DNA of 39,826 nucleotides from Planctomycetota bacterium (GTDB lineage Bacteria > Planctomycetota > Planctomycetia > Gemmatales > Gemmataceae). Below, in pieces: positions 16,384-24,141 of the stretch (position 1 is the stretch's first letter; each line of letters opens with the position of its first letter). The translations under genes were made by a program, and so were the position numbers. The stretch is from the NCBI GenBank assembly GCA_021325115.1, contig JAJPHU010000241.1:1-39826 (forward strand), given 5' to 3'. The notes beneath the pieces are model-generated. The model did no database searches. It saw only the letters and a list, made by a program, of their open reading frames with translations, and was not told the DNA's origin.

Positions 16384-17331
16384 ATGACTGCTACCCCTCT
16401 CTCTACGGAAACGCCGGCCACACCGGCATCCCAAGCCGCCTCCGCGGCACATACGGTCCTGATCGTCGATGACTCGGCCATGGATCGCCACCTGGCCGGC
16501 GCTATCGTGCATAAATGCGAAGGCTGGCAAGCCCTGTTCGCTTCAGATGGTAAGGAAGCACTGGAAATGTTGCGTCAACACACACCCGACGTTGTTCTCA
16601 CCGATATGCTCATGCCGGAAATGGACGGTCTGGAACTGGTACGGGCTATCCGCGCGGGGCATCCGTTGGTGCCGGTCATCCTGATGACGGCGCATGGCAG
16701 CGATGACTTGGCCATGCAAGCGCTACGCAACGGAGCGGCCAGCTACGTGCCCAAGAACACTCTGGCCCGCGACTTGGGCGAGACACTCGATAGCGTGTTG
16801 GCTGCCAGCCAAAGCAATCGCCGCGAGCAGCTCATTCTCGATTGTTTGGTCCACCACGAAACGCATTATCGTCTGGACAATGATCTGGCCCTGGTTGCTC
16901 CGCTGGTGGGCCACCTGGAGCATCAGCTGGAGCGTCTGCGACTGTGCGAGCCAAGCGGCCTGGTCCTGGTCGGCGTTGCCTTACATGAGGCGCTGACCAA
17001 CGCCATCCTGCATGGCAACCTGGGACTCAGTTCGGAATTGCGCGAGACAGATGAGAGGGAATACTATCGTTTGGCGGCCCAGCGGCGAACGCAGCCGCCC
17101 TGGAAGGAGCGCCGCGTCCACGTCGGCGTCACGCTGACTCCACAGGAGGCCATTTTCGTGGTCCGTGATGAAGGCGAGGGATTCGATCCGGAATCGTTGC
17201 CCGATCCGACTGATCCGGCCAACCTCGAACGAGTCTGCGGCCGTGGTTTGTTGTTGATTCAGACGTTCATGGATCACGTCGAACACAACGAACGCGGCAA
17301 TCAGATAACGATGGTGAAGCGTCGCCGTTGA
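16384..17331 (+). CDS. Response regulator with C-terminal anti-sigma-type ATPase domain
   Basis: A 315-residue two-domain protein. The receiver domain (about 23-140) has the acidic pair Asp29-Asp30, phosphoacceptor Asp74 in VVLTD, Thr102 and Lys124 (YVPK). The C-terminal HATPase domain has an N-box ALHEALTNAILHGN near 199-212, DEGEGFD near 262 and GRGLLLI near 286, like RsbW/SpoIIAB-type kinases. The combination suggests a phosphorylation-controlled serine kinase acting on an anti-sigma-factor antagonist, but no partner is next to it. The start is clear: GGAGG lies 7 nt before ATG 16384, although the frame is open from 16318. A strong hairpin follows the stop codon. Confidence 0.88.
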   Translation: MTATPLSTETPATPASQAASAAHTVLIVDDSAMDRHLAGAIVHKCEGWQALFASDGKEALEMLRQHTPDVVLTDMLMPEMDGLELVRAIRAGHPLVPVILMTAHGSDDLAMQALRNGAASYVPKNTLARDLGETLDSVLAASQSNRREQLILDCLVHHETHYRLDNDLALVAPLVGHLEHQLERLRLCEPSGLVLVGVALHEALTNAILHGNLGLSSELRETDEREYYRLAAQRRTQPPWKERRVHVGVTLTPQEAIFVVRDEGEGFDPESLPDPTDPANLERVCGRGLLLIQTFMDHVEHNERGNQITMVKRRR

Positions 17332-17685
17332 GCTGGATACAGGGCCGCCTCCCAGGGAGCGGTGAGGCTCTTTTCCTCACCAGTCCCCAGCGCCAGCACA
17401 GGAAGGATTGGCCCTTGCTGGCGCTATGGGTTGGTGAGGAAAAGAAGAAAATTACGGCAATTCCATAGCTTGCCGGACGGATTCCGTCTATACTACGAGA
17501 CGGTTGAAGAGGGCGAGATCGGAAGAGCGCCGGGCACAACCGTATCTTCAACCGCGGATCGATCGTCCGAAAGAGCCGTAGGCGCATCGAGCCAGAAACC
17601 GCATGATAACATCCAGGGAAGGGCAGAGGCGACCGAATCGGGATAACCCAGAAGGTCGCCCAACCGATTGCAGCTGAGGGATTTA
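17332..17685. other. Intergenic region between the response regulator and helicase-like genes
   Basis: No convincing gene. It holds the hairpin at 17370-17444, a TATACT that could be a -10 box near 17488 without a good -35 hexamer, a 10-bp inverted repeat (17501-17510 with 17545-17554), and a 14-nt stretch identical to the start of a common sequencing adapter at 17516-17529. Confidence 0.5.
17370..17444 (+). terminator. Long hairpin downstream of the response regulator gene
   Basis: 17370-17398 pairs with 17415-17444 with only a few mismatches over about 29 bp, around a 16-nt loop. The right arm ends in GAAAAGAAGAAAA, not a T-run. It begins 38 nt after the stop codon. It may act as a terminator and also looks like a dispersed palindrome. 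Confidence 0.6.
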
Positions 17686-20112
17686 ATGACTCACCGGGAA
17701 CGGCACACCTCCGAGGAAGCGCCTGCCCACGCGGCGACCTGGACGCCTCCGGTCTCCGGTGGGACCGGCGTCTCGCCCGTCCAAACCCGCGACCGGCGAG
17801 ATACCGGTCCCAGCGGGGCTCTGGATCCCTCAGATCTGTGGACGGACTGGTTTTATCGGGCCTCTCCCGCTCAGCAGCAGGAGGCGTTGCTGCGTGCCAT
17901 GCACCAAGGCATTCTCTACGCGCACCAGTTGACCGCTCCCGCTTCTTCTGCGGCTCCGCTCCGCTCTCTTCTATCCAGCTTGCTCAATGGCCAAGTCAAG
18001 GAGCTAAGCCCGCTGCATCCGCCGGTCCTGGAATATCATGATGGCGAGTTGGATCCAACGCAGCGCGAAGCGGTGGCGCGGGCCGTGGCCACGCCGGATG
18101 TCTGTCTGATTCAGGGGCGGCCCGGCACCGGCAAGTCGCGCCTGGCCGCCGAAATCATTCTGCAAGCCGCCCAGCGCGGCGAACGTATTCTCTTCCTCGC
18201 TCCGACCACTGCTGCGCTCGATAGCGTGCTGGAGCGATTATCGCAGCACCCGGCCGTCTGCCCTATCCGCTGCCTTAATGCTGAAGAGAATCCGGCCGAC
18301 CTGCCCCCGGCCATTGCCCGTCTGACCTTGCCGGAACGATTGCGGCACTATCGAGAAACCACTGTGCCAGCTGCGCGTGCGGCCCGTGCTGCCGCTCTTC
18401 AGACGCTCAACACCCGTTTGCGTGAGCAAGCGTATTGGCCGCAGCTGGAAATATGGGCTGAGCAACACGAGCAGCTCGCCGAGCGCCTGCGGAGCTTGAC
18501 CGAACGCCGGAACGGCATCGCCGCAGAAGTTGCGCGCTCCGTCTTCTCGTTCCCAAATTCTGTTTGGGAACGAGAACAGCACGAAGCACTGGAAAGCGTG
18601 GACATTCAGCTGGCCGGGCTCCAGGCGGAGTTGGAGACAATTACGGCCAAGCAAGCTCAGCTGGACAGCGAGTGGGAAGCGATTCGACCGTTGGCTGAAG
18701 CCTGGCAAGGATGGCGTCTCTGGACCGGGGTCTGGTGGCGCGCTCTGCTGCGGAGTAGTTTGAAGGAACAGGTGCATGACCTGGAAACCCGTCGCGCCGA
18801 ACTGCGCGGCGCCCGGCAGCGTTTGGAAGCTGAGCTGGCGGCGCGGCGAAACGAACGCATTGAGATCGAAAAACGCTACGCTGCCCAGCGCCAGCGTTTA
18901 CAAGACGAAGAAAGCGCTCGCCGTCGTGCGGAATTGGACAACGAAATCGCTGCTGTGATGCGTGAGCAAGACGCCTTGCGTGAGCAATGGCAAACAGTCT
19001 GTGCGGTCCTGTCCCGTGAAGTGGTCCCCACCGAGATATCGCGGCAAGCCGTGGCGGCAGGCCGTGCCGCCTGGGAGCGTCTGCATGAGCAGGAGGTCCA
19101 GCGCGCCGCCGCTGCCGAGCAATGGCTGCAAACCGTCGAAGAGGGTGTGTCTACGCTGCCGGAGAAGCTGGCCAACTCCGCCAATGTTATCGCCGCCACC
19201 ATCACGGCGCTGCCCAGTGATGCCGGTTCTCGCCAACTGCCGGTTTTCGATCTGTTGATTCTGGAACAGACCCATCAGATGACCGAACCGGAGTTCGCCG
19301 CAGCTGTCCGCCGCGCCCGCCGGTGGGTACTGATCGGCGAACCAGCAGCCGATAATCCAAGCCACGACCGTAAGGGAGCAGGGGCAACTGCCCCAGCCCC
19401 GCTCCCTCACAGGCGCGGTTCGGAGGAGCGTTCGTCGCGTCTGGGTTTCTTTCAGCGTCTCTGGCAAAACCTGCACGCTGATCCGTGCCGTCTGCCCTTT
19501 GCCTGGATGCGGCACGATGATCGGCTCCTGTGTCGTTTGCGGCCCGTCGCCGCTGGGCAGGAAAAGTGGATTGAGACCGAGCCGGTCGTCGATCGGTCGG
19601 ACATTGAGTTGCGCATCCTATCTGTTCCGCGCCAGGCACCGCAAATTGTCGAAGTTCTTTTCCCTGCCGGCATGGACATCGGCGAGGCCAAGCAGTTCAT
19701 CTTCCGCGAACTGGAGGAACTGGCGGTGCAGACGTGCGGCCGGAGCGTATGCTGGTTGGAGACGGCCGAGCAAGTGATTCTGGAGTTCGCTCGGAGGGCC
19801 GAGAGTGAGACGAAGATAATCGCTCTGGAAAGCGGCGTGTGTGAGTGCCTCGTCCGTTTGCCGGCCAGTGGCGGTATGGACTGGCACACCTGTTCTCTGG
19901 AGTTCGCGCGCACCGCCGGCTGGACACGCCAGCGCGCCGAAGAATGGATCGCCGAACGCCTTGGGCTCCGCTCGCCCGGACGCACCGTGCTGCTGACGAC
20001 GCCGTATCGTCTCGATCCACCGCCCGCGCGTTCCTCGAACGCGTGTCCGACGTGCCAGAAGAATCAAACCGCGAATCACACGACTAACACGAATAAGGAC
20101 AAAAAAACGTAA
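17686..20112 (+). CDS. SF1-helicase-like ATPase with degenerate Walker B and a coiled-coil insert
   Basis: About 808 residues. LDPTQREAVARAV and GRPGTGKS (about 144-151) form the Q-motif and Walker A of a UPF1/Dna2-like (AAA_11) helicase core, followed by ILFLAPTTAALDSVLERL. A long charged insert (about 210-480) looks coiled-coil. The Walker B region reads DLLILEQTHQMTE (about 522), where the family has a DEASQ-type sequence, so the catalytic Asp-Glu is lost. No clear second RecA domain motifs (LTRAR type) follow. It could be a non-hydrolysing or regulatory ATPase. Start ATG has GAGG 6 nt upstream. Three palindromic repeats are read in frame (17761-17811, 18544-18576, 19365-19413), and the last 16 residues come from another repeat arm. 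An unknown gene follows on the same strand. Confidence 0.75.
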   Translation: MTHRERHTSEEAPAHAATWTPPVSGGTGVSPVQTRDRRDTGPSGALDPSDLWTDWFYRASPAQQQEALLRAMHQGILYAHQLTAPASSAAPLRSLLSSLLNGQVKELSPLHPPVLEYHDGELDPTQREAVARAVATPDVCLIQGRPGTGKSRLAAEIILQAAQRGERILFLAPTTAALDSVLERLSQHPAVCPIRCLNAEENPADLPPAIARLTLPERLRHYRETTVPAARAARAAALQTLNTRLREQAYWPQLEIWAEQHEQLAERLRSLTERRNGIAAEVARSVFSFPNSVWEREQHEALESVDIQLAGLQAELETITAKQAQLDSEWEAIRPLAEAWQGWRLWTGVWWRALLRSSLKEQVHDLETRRAELRGARQRLEAELAARRNERIEIEKRYAAQRQRLQDEESARRRAELDNEIAAVMREQDALREQWQTVCAVLSREVVPTEISRQAVAAGRAAWERLHEQEVQRAAAAEQWLQTVEEGVSTLPEKLANSANVIAATITALPSDAGSRQLPVFDLLILEQTHQMTEPEFAAAVRRARRWVLIGEPAADNPSHDRKGAGATAPAPLPHRRGSEERSSRLGFFQRLWQNLHADPCRLPFAWMRHDDRLLCRLRPVAAGQEKWIETEPVVDRSDIELRILSVPRQAPQIVEVLFPAGMDIGEAKQFIFRELEELAVQTCGRSVCWLETAEQVILEFARRAESETKIIALESGVCECLVRLPASGGMDWHTCSLEFARTAGWTRQRAEEWIAERLGLRSPGRTVLLTTPYRLDPPPARSSNACPTCQKNQTANHTTNTNKDKKT
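17761..17811. repeat. Palindromic repeat in frame inside the helicase-like gene (GTGVSPV type)
   Basis: 17761-17781 and 17791-17811 pair at 18 of 21 positions around a short spacer. The encoded peptide contains GGTGVSPV, a sequence type seen in many planctomycete proteins with this repeat. It lies in a low-complexity N-terminal region. Confidence 0.7.
18544..18576. repeat. Perfect 14-bp palindrome in frame inside the helicase-like gene
   Basis: 18544-18557 and 18563-18576 are exact reverse complements around a 5-nt loop (GTTCCCAAA core). The encoded peptide is SFPNSVWERE, inside the coiled-coil insert. The same core, GTTCCCAAG, recurs at 32900 in an ABC permease gene. Confidence 0.8.
19365..19413. 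repeat. Imperfect palindrome in frame inside the helicase-like gene
   Basis: AAGGGAGCAGGGGC (left) pairs with GCCCCGCTCCCT (right) with a 1-nt bulge. The encoded segment KGAGATAPAPLPHRRGSEER is low-complexity and sits between better-ordered regions. Confidence 0.6.
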
Positions 20113-20335
20113 CTTTTTAGCCGAGTGCAGTAACTCGTCCCAGCCTGTGTCCATGATGGCCGACTTTATGCAACTTGACGAGCGAGCGTCACAATGGGCT
20201 ATTGGAGTCATCCGATGCACAGGTTTTAAGGGGGGCCGCACCATTCGGCAAAAGGGTTCCAAAAAGGGGAAGAACATCCACAGGCGTCGCCTTTGATTGC
20301 TGTTTTCTTATTCGTGGGATTCGTGGTTTTCATCT
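20068..20335. repeat. CACGAA-type inverted repeat arms around a 190-bp core
   Basis: The arm at 20068-20108 (AACCGCGAATCACACGAC and following) resembles the reverse complement of 20302-20335 (AAACCACGAATCCCACGAAT). The left arm encodes the C-terminal tail of the helicase-like protein. The core has no gene. The arms are the same type as those at 9527-9639. Confidence 0.55.
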
Positions 20336-20356
20336 TATAGGGAAAGCCGAGAGCGT

Positions 20357-21475
20357 ATGAGCGCTGCCTTCGTCCTGTCCTGGCCCGGCAGCCGTGTTCT
20401 TTTGGGGTGGTGGCGCGAGTTGGCCCATCGGAGACCGCAACAACTGCGCTTTAGCCATCTTCTCATTCATCGTGTCGAAGCTCTGGTTCGCGTTCGCAAG
20501 TTTCACCCTCTGGACCGCTGGCAGCGGGCGCTGCTGCACCTGGCTGGTACGCGCGTTCCTTGTAGCGGCGAGCTTTTAGGCTCCTTAACCGATCTGCAAA
20601 TGGACCCTCAACTGCTCGGCCAATTCGTCCGGGAGTTGACAGGGAGCGGATTGCTGTACCAGAACGGCGCGGGCTTGTGGCAAATAACTCCGGCAGGCTG
20701 TCACGCCCTCCAGACAGGAGCAATGTCCACCATCATCGAGGAGCGCCGAATGTTCACTTTCGTGGATAATTCCGCGCTGGGTCGACCGCCACACTTTCTG
20801 CCCCTGAGCGGGGAGCACCCCCGGAGTGGGAGGCGTCCCCGGAGTGGGGAACATCTGCCTCCTGAGCAGAGGCAATCTCAGAGGGCAGGCGCCCTCTGCT
20901 CCGAAGATTGTCCCTTCGAGATTGCTTCTCTGGAAGCATGCCTTCGTCAGACGTTGGAGTGGAAAAAGCGCTTTCGTTTCCCGACCGACGTGGAGGCTCT
21001 CTTGCTGCCACAGTTCCACGCCGGCGCGGCCAGTGTGGGATCAATCGATTGGGGGGCAAACTGGCGGCGTGTTCTTCTCGATGTCGTGGAGCAACGACCC
21101 TTCGTTTTTATCCAAACGGCTTCGCGGCTATTGGGGTTCGCCGTACATCCGGAAGACTGGACGCTGGGATCGGAGCCGCTTTTGACCTTGGCGGACGGTT
21201 GGGAGGAAGCGCTGCCGGACTTGGCTGCAGAGCCTTCGCCCCCGATGTGGCGGCAAGCCTGGCAAAGCTGGGCGCAGCCGCGTAGCCTGCCGTCGACCGA
21301 GGTCGAAGCATGCCAGCTGGAGCGCGTCGATCATCGTCTACTCGTTCATGCACCGCCACGCTTGATCGATCGTTTGCGGGCAGCACGCAGCGATGCGGTC
21401 AAGCAGGAAGCCTGGCTGCTGGCCGGCGAAGGCCGCACCCGCACCGCCGCTCAAATCGAACTACATCCGTTGTAA
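20357..21475 (+). CDS. Unknown protein paired with the helicase-like ATPase
   Basis: A 372-residue protein of unrecognised family. The frame is open from 20297, but that leader is encoded by a repeat arm, and ATG 20357 starts a sensible N-terminus (SAAFVLSWPGS). Residues about 90-125 (LTDLQMDPQLLGQFVRELTGSGLL, then GLWQITPAGCHAL) look like a winged-helix or small helical domain. A low-complexity segment at about 155-185, rich in Arg, Ser, Gly and Pro, is encoded by stacked palindromes. The C-terminal half is globular, with many Trp residues. It follows the helicase-like gene with a 244-bp gap and likely works with it, but this is inferred only from position. Confidence 0.7.
   Translation: MSAAFVLSWPGSRVLLGWWRELAHRRPQQLRFSHLLIHRVEALVRVRKFHPLDRWQRALLHLAGTRVPCSGELLGSLTDLQMDPQLLGQFVRELTGSGLLYQNGAGLWQITPAGCHALQTGAMSTIIEERRMFTFVDNSALGRPPHFLPLSGEHPRSGRRPRSGEHLPPEQRQSQRAGALCSEDCPFEIASLEACLRQTLEWKKRFRFPTDVEALLLPQFHAGAASVGSIDWGANWRRVLLDVVEQRPFVFIQTASRLLGFAVHPEDWTLGSEPLLTLADGWEEALPDLAAEPSPPMWRQAWQSWAQPRSLPSTEVEACQLERVDHRLLVHAPPRLIDRLRAARSDAVKQEAWLLAGEGRTRTAAQIELHPL
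20813..20910. repeat. Stacked palindromes and short direct repeats in frame inside the unknown gene
   Basis: CCCGGAGTGGG occurs twice (around 20819 and 20837). Then CAATCT (20873-20878) and CAGAGGGC (20879-20886) pair with GCCCTCTG (20891-20898) and AGATTG (20905-20910). The encoded peptide is low-complexity (SGEHPRSGRRPRSGEH). Confidence 0.65.
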
Positions 21476-21533
21476 ACGCACCGGAAGTGTCCGCGACAGC
21501 ATATCATACTATCGCGGATGCTTCCGGCGCGTT
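21475..21533. terminator. Inverted repeat between convergent genes
   Basis: 21475-21496 and 21512-21533 pair at 19 of 22 positions around a 15-nt AT-rich loop. It begins at the stop codon of the plus-strand gene and reaches the end of the short minus-strand ORF, so it could end both transcripts. Confidence 0.6.
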
Positions 21534-21734
21534 CAGGTTTGGTCCACTCGCTCTTACCCGTCCGGTCCCAAGGTGACTCCATCGTTGGGGACCATGACGA
21601 TGTTGAAGGGAAGCATGACGGATGCCCTGGTTGAGGGTGCGCACACTGCTGTCGTCCAGGGCGGCCAAGAGCGCGCGGGTGTGGTTGCTGTGCGCCCTAT
21701 AGTCAGAGTGCAGATGAATATCATATTGAGCCAT
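21504..21734 (-). pseudogene. Small ORF, possibly a frameshifted gene remnant
   Basis: An ATG-started 76-codon frame begins MAQYDIHLHSD. From about 21615 downward a second frame becomes more protein-like, reading FNIVMVPNDGVTLGPDG and then a stop near 21565, while the first frame turns Arg/His-rich. A one-base change near the junction would make a short protein of about 60 residues. The family is not recognised. It may be a degraded small gene upstream of the convergent hairpin. Confidence 0.3.
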
Positions 21735-21755
21735 TTATATTAAAATATTATTTCT

Positions 21756-22799
21756 CTATTTTATCGCAGCAATAATCGCATCGCTCATTTCGGTGGTCGT
21801 GGCCTGTCCGCCCAGATCAGGCGTGAGGGCGCGGCGCTCGGTCAGGACGCGCTCGACCGCAGACAGGATGCGCTGGGCGATGGGCTTTTGTCCCTCGGCG
21901 TCGAGCAGATCGATGGCCGGCAACAGAAGGGGCAGCGGATTGGCACGGTTGACACCGATGATTTCGCGAGGACCGCCGTGGAAGGAATCGTAGACGCGCA
22001 CCCCCTCGCCGAAGTTGATGCCAGCGGCGGCGCTGACGCCGCCGACGATACCAGCACCCAGGTCGCTGACCAGATCGCCGTACAGATTGCCCATGACCAA
22101 CACATCGAATTGCTGCGGCCGCGATACCATCTGCATGCAGCAATTATCGACAATGATTTCGCGCGTCTGCAATTCGGGGAAATCCTGCGCTGTGGTGCGG
22201 AAAGCTTCGAGAAACAGGCCATCGGACAATTTGAGGATGTTAGCCTTGTGGACGCAGGCAACGGTCTTGCGGCCAGCTGAACGCGCCCACTGGAAAGCAA
22301 AGCGAAAGAAACGCTGGCTGGCAGCGGCCGTCACCACCTTGATGCTCTGCACCACGCCGGGCACGATCTCATGCTCGATGGCGGCATACAGATCCTCCGT
22401 CAGTTCACGAAAGACGAGCATGTCCACGCCCTGGAAGCGCGCGGGCAGTCCAGCAAGATTTTTCAACGGCCGGAGTGAAGCGAACAGGCCCAACTCGCGG
22501 CGGAGCTGGACATTGAAATTGACTTGCTCCGGCCGCGATCCTCCTCCCCCTCCCCAAATGGGGGGGGAAGGGGGGGCAGGCGGCGGCAGCAGCATAGTCT
22601 TCAGGGCCAAGCCGGTCTCGCGCACCGAGCGCAGCAAGGTCGGAGGGATGGCCTCGCCGCCGCGCTCCAGCGACGCCCAGCCAGCTAGGTGCTCGTCCCA
22701 GTCGATGGATGCACCGGCGGCGCTCAGGATGGCCTTCACGGCGGGCACCTGATCCAGCCCCGCTCCGCCGCCCTGAATCAACGTGACCCGTAACGCCAT
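21756..22799 (-). CDS. Divergent isocitrate/isopropylmalate dehydrogenase family protein
   Basis: About 347 residues, homologous to the next gene upstream (22961-23959). Shared landmarks include RRELGLFASLRP, VPGVVQSIKVVTAAAS, HKANILKLSDGLFLEAF, DNCCMQMVSRP, VMGNLYGDLVSDLGAGIVGG and DLGGQATTTEM. Key motifs have drifted: GDGIG of the NAD site reads GGGAG, and RENTEGLY reads RELTEDLY, so activity or substrate may differ from true isocitrate dehydrogenase. An insert with PPAPPSPPIWGGGGG near residue 75, absent from the paralog, comes from a GC-rich palindrome (22543-22576). ATG at 22799 has GGGAG 7 nt upstream. Confidence 0.85.
   Translation of the reverse strand: MALRVTLIQGGGAGLDQVPAVKAILSAAGASIDWDEHLAGWASLERGGEAIPPTLLRSVRETGLALKTMLLPPPAPPSPPIWGGGGGSRPEQVNFNVQLRRELGLFASLRPLKNLAGLPARFQGVDMLVFRELTEDLYAAIEHEIVPGVVQSIKVVTAAASQRFFRFAFQWARSAGRKTVACVHKANILKLSDGLFLEAFRTTAQDFPELQTREIIVDNCCMQMVSRPQQFDVLVMGNLYGDLVSDLGAGIVGGVSAAAGINFGEGVRVYDSFHGGPREIIGVNRANPLPLLLPAIDLLDAEGQKPIAQRILSAVERVLTERRALTPDLGGQATTTEMSDAIIAAIK
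22543..22576. repeat. C-run/G-run palindrome in frame inside the dehydrogenase gene
   Basis: A C-rich arm with CCTCCCCCTCCCC is followed by AAAT and then two G-runs at 22560-22567 and 22570-22576, so the strand can fold on itself. It adds about 16 residues compared with the paralogous gene next door. Confidence 0.7.
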
Positions 22800-22817
22800 G
22801 TCTAAGCTCCCAGAAAT

Positions 22818-22944
22818 AAAACCGCCAAGGCGCCAAGAAAGGTAAGGAGAGGAAAACAAGGAAAGATGATTCGCAAAAAGATGAGGATCTTGTTCTTTTT
22901 ATTCTTATCTTCTCTCTTCTTCCTTCTTGGCATCTCGGGCGTTT
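22818..22944. repeat. Imperfect inverted repeat of the ACCNCCAAG type between the dehydrogenase genes
   Basis: The left end reads AAACCGCCAAGGCGCCAAGAA and continues AG-rich. The right end, on the other strand, reads AAACGCCCGAGATGCCAAGAA and is also AG-rich. It resembles the element at 10623-10746 in sequence and size and fills nearly all of the gap between two genes. Confidence 0.7.
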
Positions 22945-22960
22945 GGGTAGTTCAAGGATT

Positions 22961-23959
22961 TTACAAATTAGCAATCAGTTCTTGCGTTAGTGTGGCCGTG
23001 GTGCCGTTACCGCCGAGGTCGCGTGTCAGGCCGCGTCGGGCCGCCAACGTTCGTCGTACGGATTCCTCAATGCGCTGAGCCGGCTTGCGTTGGCCGATAT
23101 GCGTCAGCATCATCGCCGCCGAGCGAATCAGGGCGATCGGGTTGGCCAGTCCTTTGCCGGCGATGTCGGGCGCGCTGCCATGAACTGCCTCGAAGACAGC
23201 GTAGCGTTGACCGAGATTGGCGCCAGGCACCAGACCCAACCCTCCGACCAAGCCGGCACACAAATCGCTCACCACATCGCCGAACAGGTTTTCCATTACC
23301 AACACATCAAAGCGGCTTGGATCGAGGGCCAGTTGCAAACACAAGTGATCGACGTGCATCTCCTCAAATTCGAGGAAGGGAAAATCATCGGCAACAGCCC
23401 GTGCCGTATTGAGGAACAGGCCGTCGCTGAGCGGCATAACGTCGGCCTTGTGGCAGAAGGTGACACGGCGGCGTCCGCTGTGCTGGGCCAGTTCGAAGGC
23501 ATAGCGGACAATGCGCTCAGCCGCTGTCCGTGTGATGATGCGCAAACTCTCGACCACGCCGGGCACAACAACATGTTCCTGACCGGAGTACAATCCCTCG
23601 GTGTTTTCGCGGACGACAACAAGATCGACATGGTCATAAGGCACATTCACGCCCGGCAGTGTGGACACGGGCCGAACGCTGGCATAGAGATCCAGTTCTT
23701 TGCGTAGACGGACATTGATCGAACGAAAACCCTTACCCACAGGCGTGGTGCAAGGTCCTTTGAGGGCGACACGATAACGGCGGATGAGGTCGAGAGTAGC
23801 GGCCGGCAGCGGATCGCCGTAGCGCTCGGCGGCGCCCAGGCCAGCCATCGCTTCGATCCAGGCCACCTCTGCTCCCGCCGCTTGCACGACAGCCTGCATC
23901 GCCGCCGTCACTTCCAAACCGATGCCGTCGCCAGCGATCAAAACGACTGGTGTAGCCAA
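22961..23959 (-). CDS. NAD-type isocitrate/isopropylmalate dehydrogenase family protein
   Basis: About 332 residues with intact family motifs: VVLIAGDGIGLEVT at the N-terminus, LKGPCTTPVGKGFRSINV, RKELDLYASVRP, VVVRENTEGLYSGQEH for substrate binding, RIVRYAFELA, VTFCHKADVMPLSDGLF, VLVMENLFGDVVSDL and FEAVHGSAPDIAGKGLANP. It fits NAD-dependent isocitrate dehydrogenase better than isopropylmalate dehydrogenase, but this is not certain. The frame is open to 24145, which would add 62 residues unlike the family. A TTG at 23959, six bases after GGAAGGGAG and just before the conserved strand, is chosen. It precedes a divergent paralog on the same strand, separated by a palindromic element. Confidence 0.85.
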   Translation of the reverse strand: MATPVVLIAGDGIGLEVTAAMQAVVQAAGAEVAWIEAMAGLGAAERYGDPLPAATLDLIRRYRVALKGPCTTPVGKGFRSINVRLRKELDLYASVRPVSTLPGVNVPYDHVDLVVVRENTEGLYSGQEHVVVPGVVESLRIITRTAAERIVRYAFELAQHSGRRRVTFCHKADVMPLSDGLFLNTARAVADDFPFLEFEEMHVDHLCLQLALDPSRFDVLVMENLFGDVVSDLCAGLVGGLGLVPGANLGQRYAVFEAVHGSAPDIAGKGLANPIALIRSAAMMLTHIGQRKPAQRIEESVRRTLAARRGLTRDLGGNGTTATLTQELIANL

Positions 23960-24141
23960 CGCCCACTCCCTTCCGAGTTCGCCGCGGGCCGCAGGCGAGC
24001 ACGGCCGCGTTCGCTGTAGCTCGCTGTGAAACCTTTCCGACAGCCTGCGGAAACGAGCGGTGTTTGTCAAGCGGTCTATCGGCAGAGACATGCCATTGAA
24101 AGAGGCTTCTGGCCCGGTGCCGGGATAACAATCAGGGAAAA

